Source: Gammaproteobacteria bacterium | Lineage (GTDB): Bacteria; Pseudomonadota; Gammaproteobacteria; Xanthomonadales; Xanthomonadaceae | NCBI GenBank assembly: GCA_025360985.1 | Contig: JANYBA010000228.1 | Location: 1 to 15,917, forward strand | DNA: 15,917 nt | Direction of reading: 5' to 3' | Part shown: positions 7,512-14,558 of the stretch, in pieces | How the letters are laid out: every line of letters begins with the position of its first letter | Numbering within the stretch: position 1 is the stretch's first letter | Translations under genes and position numbers: made by a program | Notes under the pieces: generated by a model | What the model saw: only the letters and a program-made list of their open reading frames with translations | Told to the model about the DNA's origin: nothing | The model's database searches: none

Positions 7512-8628
7512 GGCCTGCCTCCTTGCCAGTGCCGGCGACCTTGGCGGTCAGCGTGAACCGTTCCTTGCCGGTGCGCGGATCGGTCTGCACCGAACCGGCC
7601 AGCGCCGGCGTCGTGATCAGGGACGAGGCCTGCAACAGGCCGACCAGGGCCGAGGCCTGCTGGCTTTGCCCGATCAAGACGATATTGCCGTCGTTGACGG
7701 AAATTTTTTCCAGCCAGGTGGTGTCGGGCAAGCGCCAGGTGATGTCGGCGAGCAATTCCAGCGTCGTCGGCTGGACGGCGCGGCGCCCGGACAGGAAATT
7801 CTCGGCTTTGGTCGACGCCACCAGCTGGTTGCCGAGCTTGCGCGCCTCGCGCGCTTCGACGGTCGCAGCGGCAACCTGTTGCTGGTACTGCAGCAACACC
7901 GCCCGACGTTGTCCGAGCGCCAGCAGCATCGCGACGTACACGAGCAGGACAAAGCCCAAGGCCAGCCCGAGGTTGAGCCAACGATGACGATCGCCGCGTA
8001 CGGCGCGGCGCGCCATCGGCAACAGGTTGACGCCGAGCATGCCGCCGCCGGCGGCTTCGGCATCGACGCCGGCCAGGCCATCGGCCAGGGGGCCCAATTG
8101 CGCGAGCGCCTCGTCGAGACGGGACCTGGGCAGCACGACCAGTTCGGCGCGCAGTTGTTTTTGCACCGGATCGCGCGCGACGACCCGGCCTTCGTAGCAG
8201 ACCTGGTCGGCGGCAAAGGGCGTCTGCCGGTCGATCTCGTGGGCCATCACTTCCTGCAGGTGCGCTTCGCTCGCGGCCGGCAGCAGCATCGGCCGCACCA
8301 GCACCTGCGCGGCATCGAACACCAGCCAGCGCGGCGCGTCCTTGGCGGACTGGTCGAGCCGGGCGCGCAAGGCCTCAAGGGCGTCGAATTCGCCGAACGC
8401 GATCGCGCCGATCGATGTCGTGCGGCTCTCGCGCCATTCCTGCAGTTGCCAACCTCCCGGACGCAGGCACAGCAGCAAACGCCGGCGTTCCAGGCCCAGG
8501 CGCTGTTGCCAGCTCATCGGCAGCAGGCCGAGCAGGAGGTCGCGCAAGGCCTGTCGTCCCGCCGGCAACCAATGGCCGACGACCGGCCAGTTGGCCGCCG
8601 ATCGAACGATGGAAGGATTGGCTGACAT
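7495..8628 (-). CDS. gspL: Type II secretion inner-membrane platform protein GspL (XpsL-type)
   Basis: A 377-residue protein that anchors the GspE ATPase to the membrane through its cytoplasmic part and contacts GspM in the periplasm. Residues 1 to about 210 are the cytoplasmic, actin-like (PilM-like) region, here with the segment EVMAHEIDRQTPFAADQV near 126-143. GVNLLPMARR at 199-208 resembles the NLLP motif that begins PilN proteins. A single transmembrane helix lies at about 218-239 (LNLGLALGFVLLVYVAMLLA). A coiled coil and a periplasmic PilN-like domain follow, with LLADITWRLPDTTWLEKI near 292-310 and a conserved-looking end ERFTLTAKV. The start ATG at 8628 shares one base with the gspK stop (TGATG); the end overlaps gspM by 17 bp. 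The gene is therefore tightly coupled on both sides. Confidence 0.9.
   Translation of the reverse strand: MSANPSIVRSAANWPVVGHWLPAGRQALRDLLLGLLPMSWQQRLGLERRRLLLCLRPGGWQLQEWRESRTTSIGAIAFGEFDALEALRARLDQSAKDAPRWLVFDAAQVLVRPMLLPAASEAHLQEVMAHEIDRQTPFAADQVCYEGRVVARDPVQKQLRAELVVLPRSRLDEALAQLGPLADGLAGVDAEAAGGGMLGVNLLPMARRAVRGDRHRWLNLGLALGFVLLVYVAMLLALGQRRAVLLQYQQQVAAATVEAREARKLGNQLVASTKAENFLSGRRAVQPTTLELLADITWRLPDTTWLEKISVNDGNIVLIGQSQQASALVGLLQASSLITTPALAGSVQTDPRTGKERFTLTAKVAGTGKEAGHASNP
7518..7524 (-). promoter_or_regulatory. Strong ribosome binding site of gspM
   Basis: AAGGAGG on the minus strand, six bases before the ATG at 7511 and inside the gspL coding region. It is the best Shine-Dalgarno match in the operon, where most other genes rely on stop/start overlap, and it fixes the gspM start. 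Confidence 0.85.
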
Positions 8629-9488
8629 CAGTCGCTGGTTCCCGTGCGCCAGGCTAATGGCGTGTACAACTGGCCGCCGACCCCGCCGGCGCCGAGGCGA
8701 ATGACGGCGCGGACTTGGGCCCTGGTGCCATCCTCGCGGACAGCGATACTGGAAATACTATACGTTCCCGACCCCGAGGCCGCGAGCGCCGAAGCCTCAA
8801 CCCCTGGCAGGGTCCCGGCCCGCTCGGCCTCGACCTGGGCGACGCCCGCGGCGTCCATGCCCAGCGCGCGCAGCACTGGCGCGGACGCCGACGCGGCTTC
8901 GGGCCGGCTCATGCCGCTGTAGACGGTGACATGGGGCGCGATCCGCGCGTACAAGGCCGGCGACACGCCGAGCACCAAGCGCAGCTCCGAGGTCAACTCG
9001 AACGGCCTGTCCTTGGCGCCGTATGGCAGTCCTTCGGCCGCGTACTGCGGGTCTTCGGCGCCGCCACCCGCGCTCAGCAGATCGTCGTCATCGTGCCAAT
9101 CGTTGATCGCCGCCGTCAGGCGCGCGGCGCTTTGCGGATCTTCGCCCAACGCGACCAGCAAACCCGACATCACGTCCGGCATCGCCGCGTTCAAGTCGAC
9201 CTTGCCGGATTCGTCCTGCATCCGCACCTGCACGCGCCATCCTTCGAAGGTGAAGTTGTAGGGCCGGCCGTCCGCGCGCCAGCTTCGCGCCGGATCGGTC
9301 GCCGCCAGCCGGATGGCCGCCAGTTCGATGCCGGACTCCGCCGCCAGCCGCGCCGCCACGCTGCGTTCCTGCCAACGTCCTTCCAGTCCTTCGACGCGCG
9401 CGGTGAGCGCGAAGGCCGATACCACGCCGGTCATCAGCACCAGTAGCCACAACACCAGCAGCAAGGCAACGCCGCGGACATGCGTCAT
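8628..9488 (-). CDS. gspK: Type II secretion minor pseudopilin GspK
   Basis: The largest minor pseudopilin, thought to sit at the tip of the pseudopilus in a complex with GspI and GspJ. Leader MTHVRG is followed by the hydrophobic helix VALLLVLWLLVLMTGVVSAF; position +5 of the mature protein is Leu and not Glu, as is normal for GspK. The globular part carries the T2SSK signature: ESGIELAAIR near 51-60, DESGKVDLNAA near 92-102, NDWHDDDD near 129-136, and GAEDPQY and ELTSELRLVLG near 164-174. At 286 residues it is somewhat shorter than the 320-330 residues common elsewhere. ATG at 9488 overlaps the gspJ stop as ATGA, and its own stop overlaps gspL as TGATG. Open frame upstream of 9488 is a shadow of gspJ and gspI. 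Confidence 0.93.
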   Translation of the reverse strand: MTHVRGVALLLVLWLLVLMTGVVSAFALTARVEGLEGRWQERSVAARLAAESGIELAAIRLAATDPARSWRADGRPYNFTFEGWRVQVRMQDESGKVDLNAAMPDVMSGLLVALGEDPQSAARLTAAINDWHDDDDLLSAGGGAEDPQYAAEGLPYGAKDRPFELTSELRLVLGVSPALYARIAPHVTVYSGMSRPEAASASAPVLRALGMDAAGVAQVEAERAGTLPGVEASALAASGSGTYSISSIAVREDGTRAQVRAVIRLGAGGVGGQLYTPLAWRTGTSD

Positions 9489-10210
9489 GGCGATTCGCCC
9501 TGGACGATGGCTGCGGTTCCAGGTGCCGACGCCGCTGCGCTCGCCGCTCCGAGCCGCAAGGCGACCGTGAAATCGGGCCAGGCCATGGCCGGATCGGCGA
9601 AGCGCAGGCGCAGGCGCAGCAGTGGCGGCAGGGCCCCGTTCTGGGTCCATTGGCCTTGCCAGGGTCCGGGTTGGCCCTGGGAATCGAGCGTGCGGTATTC
9701 GAATTTCGCCTCGGCGATGCCGTCGAGCAGCACATGCGGCGCCCGCTCCGCCGGCAAGGGCCCGTCCGGGCTGAGTTGCTGGAATTCGAACAGCAGCTGC
9801 CGCCCGGACGCGGTGGGTTGCAGCTTCAGGGTCTGCAAGTAGGCGCCGCCGCGCGCCAGGTAGCCGGGCATGCCGGCGACGAATACCACTTCGTCGTCCT
9901 TGCCGATCAGGACATGGTTCTCGCCGCTGTCGGGATCGCTGGAAAAAGAAATCGGCAAGGCGCCGGAGAGTTGCGTTCGAAGCAGTCCTTGCACCGCGCG
10001 CAAGCGCTCGGCGCGTCGGGCGGCGGCCTCGGCGTGGCTGCTGGCCTGGGTCGCGCCGCGCAGGGCGGCGATCGCCAGGGTCATGCCGAAGGCGAGCAGG
10101 CCCACCGCCACCAGCACTTCGATCAGTGTGAAGCCAAGAGCAGCCTTGCCGCTGCGGCACAGCACGGAACCCCGTCGATGGCGAGAGACAAGTGTTGCGC
10201 GCCGGTTCAT
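9485..10210 (-). CDS. gspJ: Type II secretion minor pseudopilin GspJ
   Basis: A minor pseudopilin of the tip complex with GspI and GspK. The prepilin peptidase site is G^FTLIEVLVAVGLLAFGM, with Glu at +5. If translation starts at the ATG at 10210, which overlaps the gspI stop as ATGA, the product has 241 residues and an unusually long 26-residue, Arg-rich leader. An in-frame GTG at 10165, preceded by GGGG, would give a leader of 11 residues and a product of 226. The body shows EAAARRAERLRAVQGLLRTQL and HVLLDGIAEAKFEYRTLD, as in GspJ. Its stop overlaps the gspK start as ATGA. Confidence 0.92.
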   Translation of the reverse strand: MNRRATLVSRHRRGSVLCRSGKAALGFTLIEVLVAVGLLAFGMTLAIAALRGATQASSHAEAAARRAERLRAVQGLLRTQLSGALPISFSSDPDSGENHVLIGKDDEVVFVAGMPGYLARGGAYLQTLKLQPTASGRQLLFEFQQLSPDGPLPAERAPHVLLDGIAEAKFEYRTLDSQGQPGPWQGQWTQNGALPPLLRLRLRFADPAMAWPDFTVALRLGAASAAASAPGTAAIVQGESP

Positions 10211-10647
10211 GGCGTGGTTCCAGTGGGCATCGGGTTGGCCACGCGCGCGCGCAGGGTCGCCAGGTCCAGCCGCTGCCCGGCCCCGCCCTCGCCCCATTGC
10301 ACGCGCAGCGCGATCCTGTAAAGGCGCGGCGGCACAGCGAGGTCCGGCGCCGCCGTCGGCGCGGTGGCGGCGACCGGCGCGGGATCCGCCACTTCGCGGA
10401 TGTCCAGGTGGTAGCGATAGCGGCCATCGCCGAAGCGGCCTTCGCGGGCGCCCGCCGCGACCGGCGCGAGCACGCCGATGCCATCAAGCAAGGATTGCGC
10501 GTACAAGGTCGCCTCGGTCTCGTCCTGCGCGCGGCGCACCTGGCGCAGGCCGTTCGACAGCGCGGCGATCGCCAGCCCCATCAGCATGGCGAGCAGGACG
10601 AAGGCGAGCATCACTTCCAGCAGTGTGAAGCCTCGGGAGGTTTTCAT
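10207..10647 (-). CDS. gspI: Type II secretion minor pseudopilin GspI
   Basis: A 146-residue minor pseudopilin that nucleates the GspI-J-K tip complex. The leader MKTSRG is followed by FTLLEVMLAFVLLAMLMGLA, with Glu at +5 for methylated-Phe processing by the prepilin peptidase. EATLYAQSLLDGIG near 45-58 corresponds to the conserved A-x-x-L-A-x-x region of the family. An Ala/Pro-rich stretch at about 87-105 lengthens the C-terminal sheet domain relative to the usual 120-130 residues. Start and end are both ATGA overlaps, with gspH upstream and gspJ downstream, so translation is probably coupled along this stretch. Confidence 0.92.
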   Translation of the reverse strand: MKTSRGFTLLEVMLAFVLLAMLMGLAIAALSNGLRQVRRAQDETEATLYAQSLLDGIGVLAPVAAGAREGRFGDGRYRYHLDIREVADPAPVAATAPTAAPDLAVPPRLYRIALRVQWGEGGAGQRLDLATLRARVANPMPTGTTP

Positions 10648-11090
10648 GGCGACTCGCCGCGCGCCACGGCCACTTCGCCGGTCAGCCAGTCGACATCGAT
10701 CCGCCAAGCGGCGTTGCCGCGCTTGAGCACGATCCGGCCGCCGGTGGCGGCGCCTTCCGGGAAGAACCGGATCGCCGCGACTTGCGGCGCCGGCTGTTCT
10801 TCCTTCGCGACCGTGGCGACCACCTCGATCTTCGCCGGCAACTTGCCCTGGTGGCGGTTCGGCGCCAGCCATTCGCGGCTGCGCGTGTCGAGCTGGAACG
10901 ACTGCGCCGTGCCGGTCACCAGCGCCTGCGCCCGCGTGTAGCGAAGTTGGGCGGCGAGTTCGAGCGTGGCGCCGCGCAATTGCTGGCCCGGCAGGCCGGA
11001 GCTGAAGACGGTCGCCGCCAAGGCCATCGCGGTGGCGATAAGCGCGACCACCACCACCAGTTCGATCAAGGTGAATCCGCGCGCGCGCAT
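10644..11090 (-). CDS. gspH: Type II secretion minor pseudopilin GspH
   Basis: A 148-residue minor pseudopilin, likely at the junction between the pseudopilus shaft (GspG) and the tip complex. The very short leader MRARG precedes FTLIELVVVVALIATAMALA. The region LRYTRAQALVTG near 49-60 and FFPEGAATGGRIVL near 109-122 match the GspH pattern (F-x-x-x-G-x-x-x-G-G). I chose the ATG at 11090 because it yields a normal pseudopilin leader; the frame is open further upstream, but only into gspG shadow. A perfect 12-bp GC palindrome lies between the gspG stop and this start in place of a Shine-Dalgarno. The stop overlaps gspI as ATGA. Confidence 0.92.
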   Translation of the reverse strand: MRARGFTLIELVVVVALIATAMALAATVFSSGLPGQQLRGATLELAAQLRYTRAQALVTGTAQSFQLDTRSREWLAPNRHQGKLPAKIEVVATVAKEEQPAPQVAAIRFFPEGAATGGRIVLKRGNAAWRIDVDWLTGEVAVARGESP

Positions 11091-11094
11091 CGCC

Positions 11095-11106
11095 GGGCCC
11101 GGGCCC
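11095..11106. repeat. 12-bp perfect palindrome between gspG and gspH
   Basis: GGGCCCGGGCCC starts directly after the gspG stop codon and ends four bases before the gspH ATG. It fills the place of the ribosome binding site. It is too short and has no loop to be a convincing terminator; local RNA structure that dampens gspH initiation is possible but unproven. Confidence 0.6.
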
Positions 11107-11535
11107 TCAGGGCGCGACCAGATCCTTGTCCACGCCCTCGCCACCGGTCTTGCCGTCGGCGCCCATGCTGGTCAGCTGGTAGGCACGGCCGTCGTCGCCG
11201 GGGTGGCGGTAGTCGATCGGATGGTGCCAGGGATCCTGCAATTCTTCCGGCCGCGAATACGGCCCGAGCCAGCCGCTGGCGTTCGCCGGCGCGGTCACCA
11301 GTTGCTCAAGCTTGTCGGGCAAGGCGCCGACGTCGGCCTGGTACTGCTCGATCTTGCCGGACAACGTCTGCATCTGCGTTTGCGCGAGCTTGTATTCGGC
11401 GCGCTTCTGGCTGCCCATGATGCGGTTGGCGACCACGGCCAGGATCAGGCCAATGAGCGCTATCACGATCACGATCTCGACCAATGTGAATCCGCGAATG
11501 TTTTTGGCGGATTTGGGATGGCGGGGAATTTTCAT
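11107..11535 (-). CDS. gspG: Type II secretion major pseudopilin GspG
   Basis: The major pseudopilin that builds the periplasmic pseudopilus pushing substrates through the secretin. The 142-residue precursor has a 15-residue leader ending in IRG, cleaved before FTLVEIVIVIALIGLILAVV (Glu at +5). The mature part shows NRIMGSQKRAEYKLAQTQM, the DPWHHPIDYRHPG segment near 101-113, and a C-terminal loop GADGKTGGEGVDKDL at 125-139 with the acidic and Gly residues expected for the calcium site that stabilises GspG. The start ATG shares one base with the gspF stop (TGATG). Sixteen bases separate its stop from gspH. A longer frame reaching back to 12582 is a shadow of gspF. Confidence 0.95.
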   Translation of the reverse strand: MKIPRHPKSAKNIRGFTLVEIVIVIALIGLILAVVANRIMGSQKRAEYKLAQTQMQTLSGKIEQYQADVGALPDKLEQLVTAPANASGWLGPYSRPEELQDPWHHPIDYRHPGDDGRAYQLTSMGADGKTGGEGVDKDLVAP

Positions 11536-12752
11536 CAGCCTAGGCTTCCTGTCAGGTCGTAGATGGGCAGCAGCACGGAAAGGATGATCGTGCCGATGAC
11601 GAAGGTCATCAGCAGGGTGATGGCCGGCACCAGCAGGGCCAGCATCCGGTCGAGCGTGTCGCGCACTTCCAGGTCGTAGGTATCGGCGACCTTGAGCAGC
11701 ATCGAATCCAGCTCGCCGGACTCTTCTCCCACCTGGACCATCTGCACCGCCAGGCGCGGAAATACCTTCTGGCGACCGAGCGCGTAGCCGAGTCCGGCGC
11801 CGGATTTGACTTCCGCGGCGGCGGCGTCGAGGGCGTTGGCGAGGACGCGATTGCCGAGGCCGTTGCGGGCCAGGCCCAGCGCGGTCAGCAAAGGCACGCC
11901 ATTGGCGAGCAAGGTGCCGAGCGTGCGCGCCAGGCCGGCGGTGTCGACGCGCGCGACCAGCTGGCCGACCAGGCGCATGCCGAGCAGGCGCTGGTCCAGG
12001 CGCAGCCGCCAGGCCGGATCCTGCCACTGCCGGCGCAGCCAGACAGCGGCGAGCACCACGGCGATCAGCAAGGCCCACCAGCCAGTGCGCAGCAGCTTGC
12101 TCAGCCACAACACCAGGGTCGTGTACCAGGCGAGGTCGGCATCGAGGCTGGCGAACAGTGCCTCGAATTGCGGCACCACCACCAGCATCAGGAAAATCAT
12201 CGAGCCGAGCACCAGCAGGCTCAGCAGCGCCGGATAGATCAGTGCGTTGATCAGCCGGCTGCGCAGCTCGCGGCTGCGCTCGAGGTAATCGGCCAGGCGC
12301 GCCAGCGCGGCGTCGAGGCCGCCACCGGCCTCGCCGGCGCGGACGAGGTTGATGTACAGGCGCGGAAACAAGCCGTGCTGCTGGTCGAGCGCCGCCGACA
12401 GCGAATCGCCGCCGCGCACCGCGTCGCGGATGCGTTCGACCACGCGGCGCGAGCGTTCGTCGTCGGGCAGCTCGAGCAGGATGCCCAGCGCGCGGTCGAG
12501 CGGTTGGCCGGCGGCCAGCAGCGTGGCGAGCTGGCGGGTGAATTGCAGCAACTGCGCCGAAGTGAAATCCGGGCGGCGCCACAAGGACGCCAGGCCCAGG
12601 CTCTCGCCCAGCTCGTCGGCGCGGCCGGTCTCGATCGGCAGGCAGCCCTGGTCCTGCAGGCGCGCGACCACATCCTCGGCGCTGGCCGCTTCCATGCGGC
12701 CGTCGAGCGGCTCGCCGGTGGCGCTGATCGCCTTGTAGCGGAACTGCGGCAT
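11535..12752 (-). CDS. gspF: Type II secretion inner-membrane platform protein GspF
   Basis: The polytopic core of the inner-membrane platform, thought to turn under the pseudopilus as GspE hydrolyses ATP. The 405-residue protein begins MPQFRYKAISATGEPLDG, typical of GspF/PilC. Two T2SSF repeats are visible, at about 68-191 and 271-393, each with the pattern [FL]-x-R-x-[LT]-x-[TG]-L-L-x-x-G-x-P-L. Transmembrane helices are at about 169-193, 222-240 and 371-396. Conserved motifs are LVRAGEAGGGLD near 136-147 and VQVGEESGELDSML near 339-352. Length and topology are standard. It starts 10 bp after gspE and its stop overlaps gspG as TGATG. Confidence 0.95.
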   Translation of the reverse strand: MPQFRYKAISATGEPLDGRMEAASAEDVVARLQDQGCLPIETGRADELGESLGLASLWRRPDFTSAQLLQFTRQLATLLAAGQPLDRALGILLELPDDERSRRVVERIRDAVRGGDSLSAALDQQHGLFPRLYINLVRAGEAGGGLDAALARLADYLERSRELRSRLINALIYPALLSLLVLGSMIFLMLVVVPQFEALFASLDADLAWYTTLVLWLSKLLRTGWWALLIAVVLAAVWLRRQWQDPAWRLRLDQRLLGMRLVGQLVARVDTAGLARTLGTLLANGVPLLTALGLARNGLGNRVLANALDAAAAEVKSGAGLGYALGRQKVFPRLAVQMVQVGEESGELDSMLLKVADTYDLEVRDTLDRMLALLVPAITLLMTFVIGTIILSVLLPIYDLTGSLG

Positions 12753-12762
12753 CGGCGGCGAC

Positions 12763-14478
12763 TCAGCCTTCTTCGGTGACGCGCAGGACTTCCTCGATCG
12801 TGGTGATGCCCTGCATCGCCTTGACCAGCCCGTCCTCGAACATCGTGCGCATGCCGGAAGCGCGCGCCGCCGCTTCCAGCTCGCCCATGCCGGCGTGCTG
12901 CATCACCCGCCGGCGCAGGTCGTCGTTCATCACCAGGAATTCCATGATCGTGCTGCGACCCAGGTATCCGGTCGGCGACAGCGCCGACGGCTTGGGCCGA
13001 TACAAATGGATCGGACCGTTGGCTTGGAACCGGCGCAGGCCGAATTGTTCCACCACTTCCGGCGTCGCCTCGTAACGTTCGGCATGGGTCGGCTCGAGCC
13101 GGCGCAGCAGGCGCTGGGCGAGGATGCCGTTGACGGTCGAGGTCAGCAGGTAATCCTCCACGCCCATGTCCATCAACCGGGTGATGCCGCCGGCGGCGTT
13201 GTTGGTATGCAGGGTCGAGAGCACGAGGTGGCCGGTGAGCGCCGACTGGATGGCGATCTTCGAGGTCTCGAGGTCGCGCATTTCGCCGATCATGATGATG
13301 TCCGGATCCTGGCGGACGATGCTGCGCAGCGCGTGGGCGAAGTCCAGGCCGATCTGCGGCTTGACCTGGATCTGGTTGATGCCCTCGATCTGGTATTCGA
13401 CCGGGTCTTCGACGGTGATGATCTTGACGTCGGAAGTGTTGAGCCGGTTGAGCGCGGCGTAAAGCGTCGTGGTCTTGCCCGACCCGGTCGGACCGGTGAC
13501 CAGCAGGATGCCGTGCGGCTGGTCGAGGACCTTGTTGAAGCTGGCCAGGAACTCGTCGGTGAAGCCGAGCGCGTGGAAATCGAGCACCACCGATTCCCGG
13601 TCGAGCAGGCGCATCACCACCGATTCGCCGTGCGCGGTCGGCACGCTGCTCACGCGCAGGTCCAGTTCCTTGCCCTGCACGCGCACCAGGATGCGGCCGT
13701 CCTGCGGCAGTCGGCGTTCGGCGATGTTGAGCCGGGCCATGATCTTGATGCGGGAAATCACCGCGGCGGTCAGGTTGGAAGGCGGCGATTCGGTTTCCTC
13801 GAGCACGCCGTCGACCCGGTAACGGACCTTGAGGCGATTCTCGAACGGTTCGATGTGGATGTCGGACGCGCGCAGTTCGACCGCGCGCTGGATCACCAGG
13901 TTGACCAGGCGGATCACCGGCGCTTCCGAAGCGAGGTCGCGCAGGCGTTCGACATCGTCCTCGTCGCCGGCGCCGTCGTCGCCGAGGTTCTCGACGATCG
14001 TGCCCATCGCGCTGCGGCCCTGGCCGTAATAGCGCTCGATCAGGTTGGCGATTTCCGAACGCAGGCCGACGCGCACACGCACCGGTCGTGCGGTGGCGAG
14101 CTGCACTGCCTCCGCGGCGTAGGCGTCTTGCGGATCGGCGACCAACAGATCTATCCCTGCGTCATCCTCCCCGACCGGACAGACCGCCAACTGGCGCAGG
14201 AAACGCACCGAAAGGTTGACGCTTTCGGGCGGCAGCTCGGGGCAATCCTTGGCCATCAGCAGGGGCAGGTCCAGCACTTCGCTGGCGGCCTCGGCCATGT
14301 CGCGTTCCGACACCAGGCCCAAGCGGACGAGCAGAGCCGACAGCGATCCGCCGGCTTCCACGAGCAGGCGTTGGGCACGGCCGAGGTCGGTTTCCTTGAG
14401 CCGTCCGCGCGTCAACAATGCCTGCGCAATGCGGCTGTCGGGCGAGTCGGCGGTGGTGTCGTTCAGGGCGGCGTTCAT
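12763..14478 (-). CDS. gspE: Type II secretion ATPase GspE (XpsE-type, without the zinc tetracysteine)
   Basis: The cytoplasmic hexameric ATPase powering pseudopilus assembly. Counting from the ATG at 14478 (571 residues): an N1E domain at about 15-150, which in this family binds GspL; the N2E domain with ASDIHIEP near 204-211; Walker A GPTGSGKTTT at 329-338; the Asp box IITVEDPVEYQ at 354-364; Walker B DPDIIMIGEMRD at 391-402; and the His box TGHLVLSTLHTN at 415-426. The C-terminal zinc subdomain is unusual: where most GspE proteins have CPxC and CxxC, this has RRLEPTH near 459-465 and KPSALSPTGYLGR near 496-508. The only cysteines are C79 and C100. An upstream in-frame TTG at 14511 would add 11 residues, but the ATG has GAGAG nine bases before it and fits better. 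First gene of the operon. Confidence 0.95.
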   Translation of the reverse strand: MNAALNDTTADSPDSRIAQALLTRGRLKETDLGRAQRLLVEAGGSLSALLVRLGLVSERDMAEAASEVLDLPLLMAKDCPELPPESVNLSVRFLRQLAVCPVGEDDAGIDLLVADPQDAYAAEAVQLATARPVRVRVGLRSEIANLIERYYGQGRSAMGTIVENLGDDGAGDEDDVERLRDLASEAPVIRLVNLVIQRAVELRASDIHIEPFENRLKVRYRVDGVLEETESPPSNLTAAVISRIKIMARLNIAERRLPQDGRILVRVQGKELDLRVSSVPTAHGESVVMRLLDRESVVLDFHALGFTDEFLASFNKVLDQPHGILLVTGPTGSGKTTTLYAALNRLNTSDVKIITVEDPVEYQIEGINQIQVKPQIGLDFAHALRSIVRQDPDIIMIGEMRDLETSKIAIQSALTGHLVLSTLHTNNAAGGITRLMDMGVEDYLLTSTVNGILAQRLLRRLEPTHAERYEATPEVVEQFGLRRFQANGPIHLYRPKPSALSPTGYLGRSTIMEFLVMNDDLRRRVMQHAGMGELEAAARASGMRTMFEDGLVKAMQGITTIEEVLRVTEEG

Positions 14479-14487
14479 GGTCGAAAA

Positions 14488-14492
14488 CTCTC
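14488..14492 (-). promoter_or_regulatory. Probable ribosome binding site of gspE
   Basis: GAGAG on the minus strand, nine bases before the ATG at 14478. It supports this ATG over the TTG at 14511, which has no comparable element at a suitable distance. Confidence 0.5.
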
Positions 14493-14519
14493 GGGCGTTG
14501 GCCCGCGGCAACAGGCCGA

Positions 14520-14528
14520 ACTGTAGCA
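14520..14528 (-). promoter_or_regulatory. Candidate extended -10 promoter for the type II secretion operon
   Basis: The 80 bp between the purL stop and the gspE ATG contain TGCTACAGT on the minus strand, which resembles an extended -10 (TG-N-TATAAT). The region 17 bp further upstream (CCAAGG) is a poor -35; a better -35-like CTGACA lies 22 bp away, too far for the usual spacing. A start site here would give a 5' leader of about 35 bases. No intrinsic terminator (GC hairpin plus T run) is visible after purL, so read-through from purL is also possible. Confidence 0.35.
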
Positions 14529-14558
14529 GACGCCGCGCCCCGCCTTGGTGTCAGGCGA

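Noticed and set aside
9489..10487. Long upstream extension of the gspK frame
   Set aside because: It is the alternative frame of gspI/gspJ; the pseudopilin leader MTHVRG marks the true start at 9488.
11536..12582. Upstream extension of the gspG frame
   Set aside because: A shadow of gspF; the prepilin leader begins at the ATG at 11535.
14479..14511. TTG start for gspE at 14511
   Set aside because: The ATG at 14478 has a ribosome site at a better distance, and the 11 extra residues show no family pattern.
12895..14526. 543-codon plus-strand open frame opposite gspE
   Set aside because: A mirror of GspE codons; no domain and no ribosome site of note.
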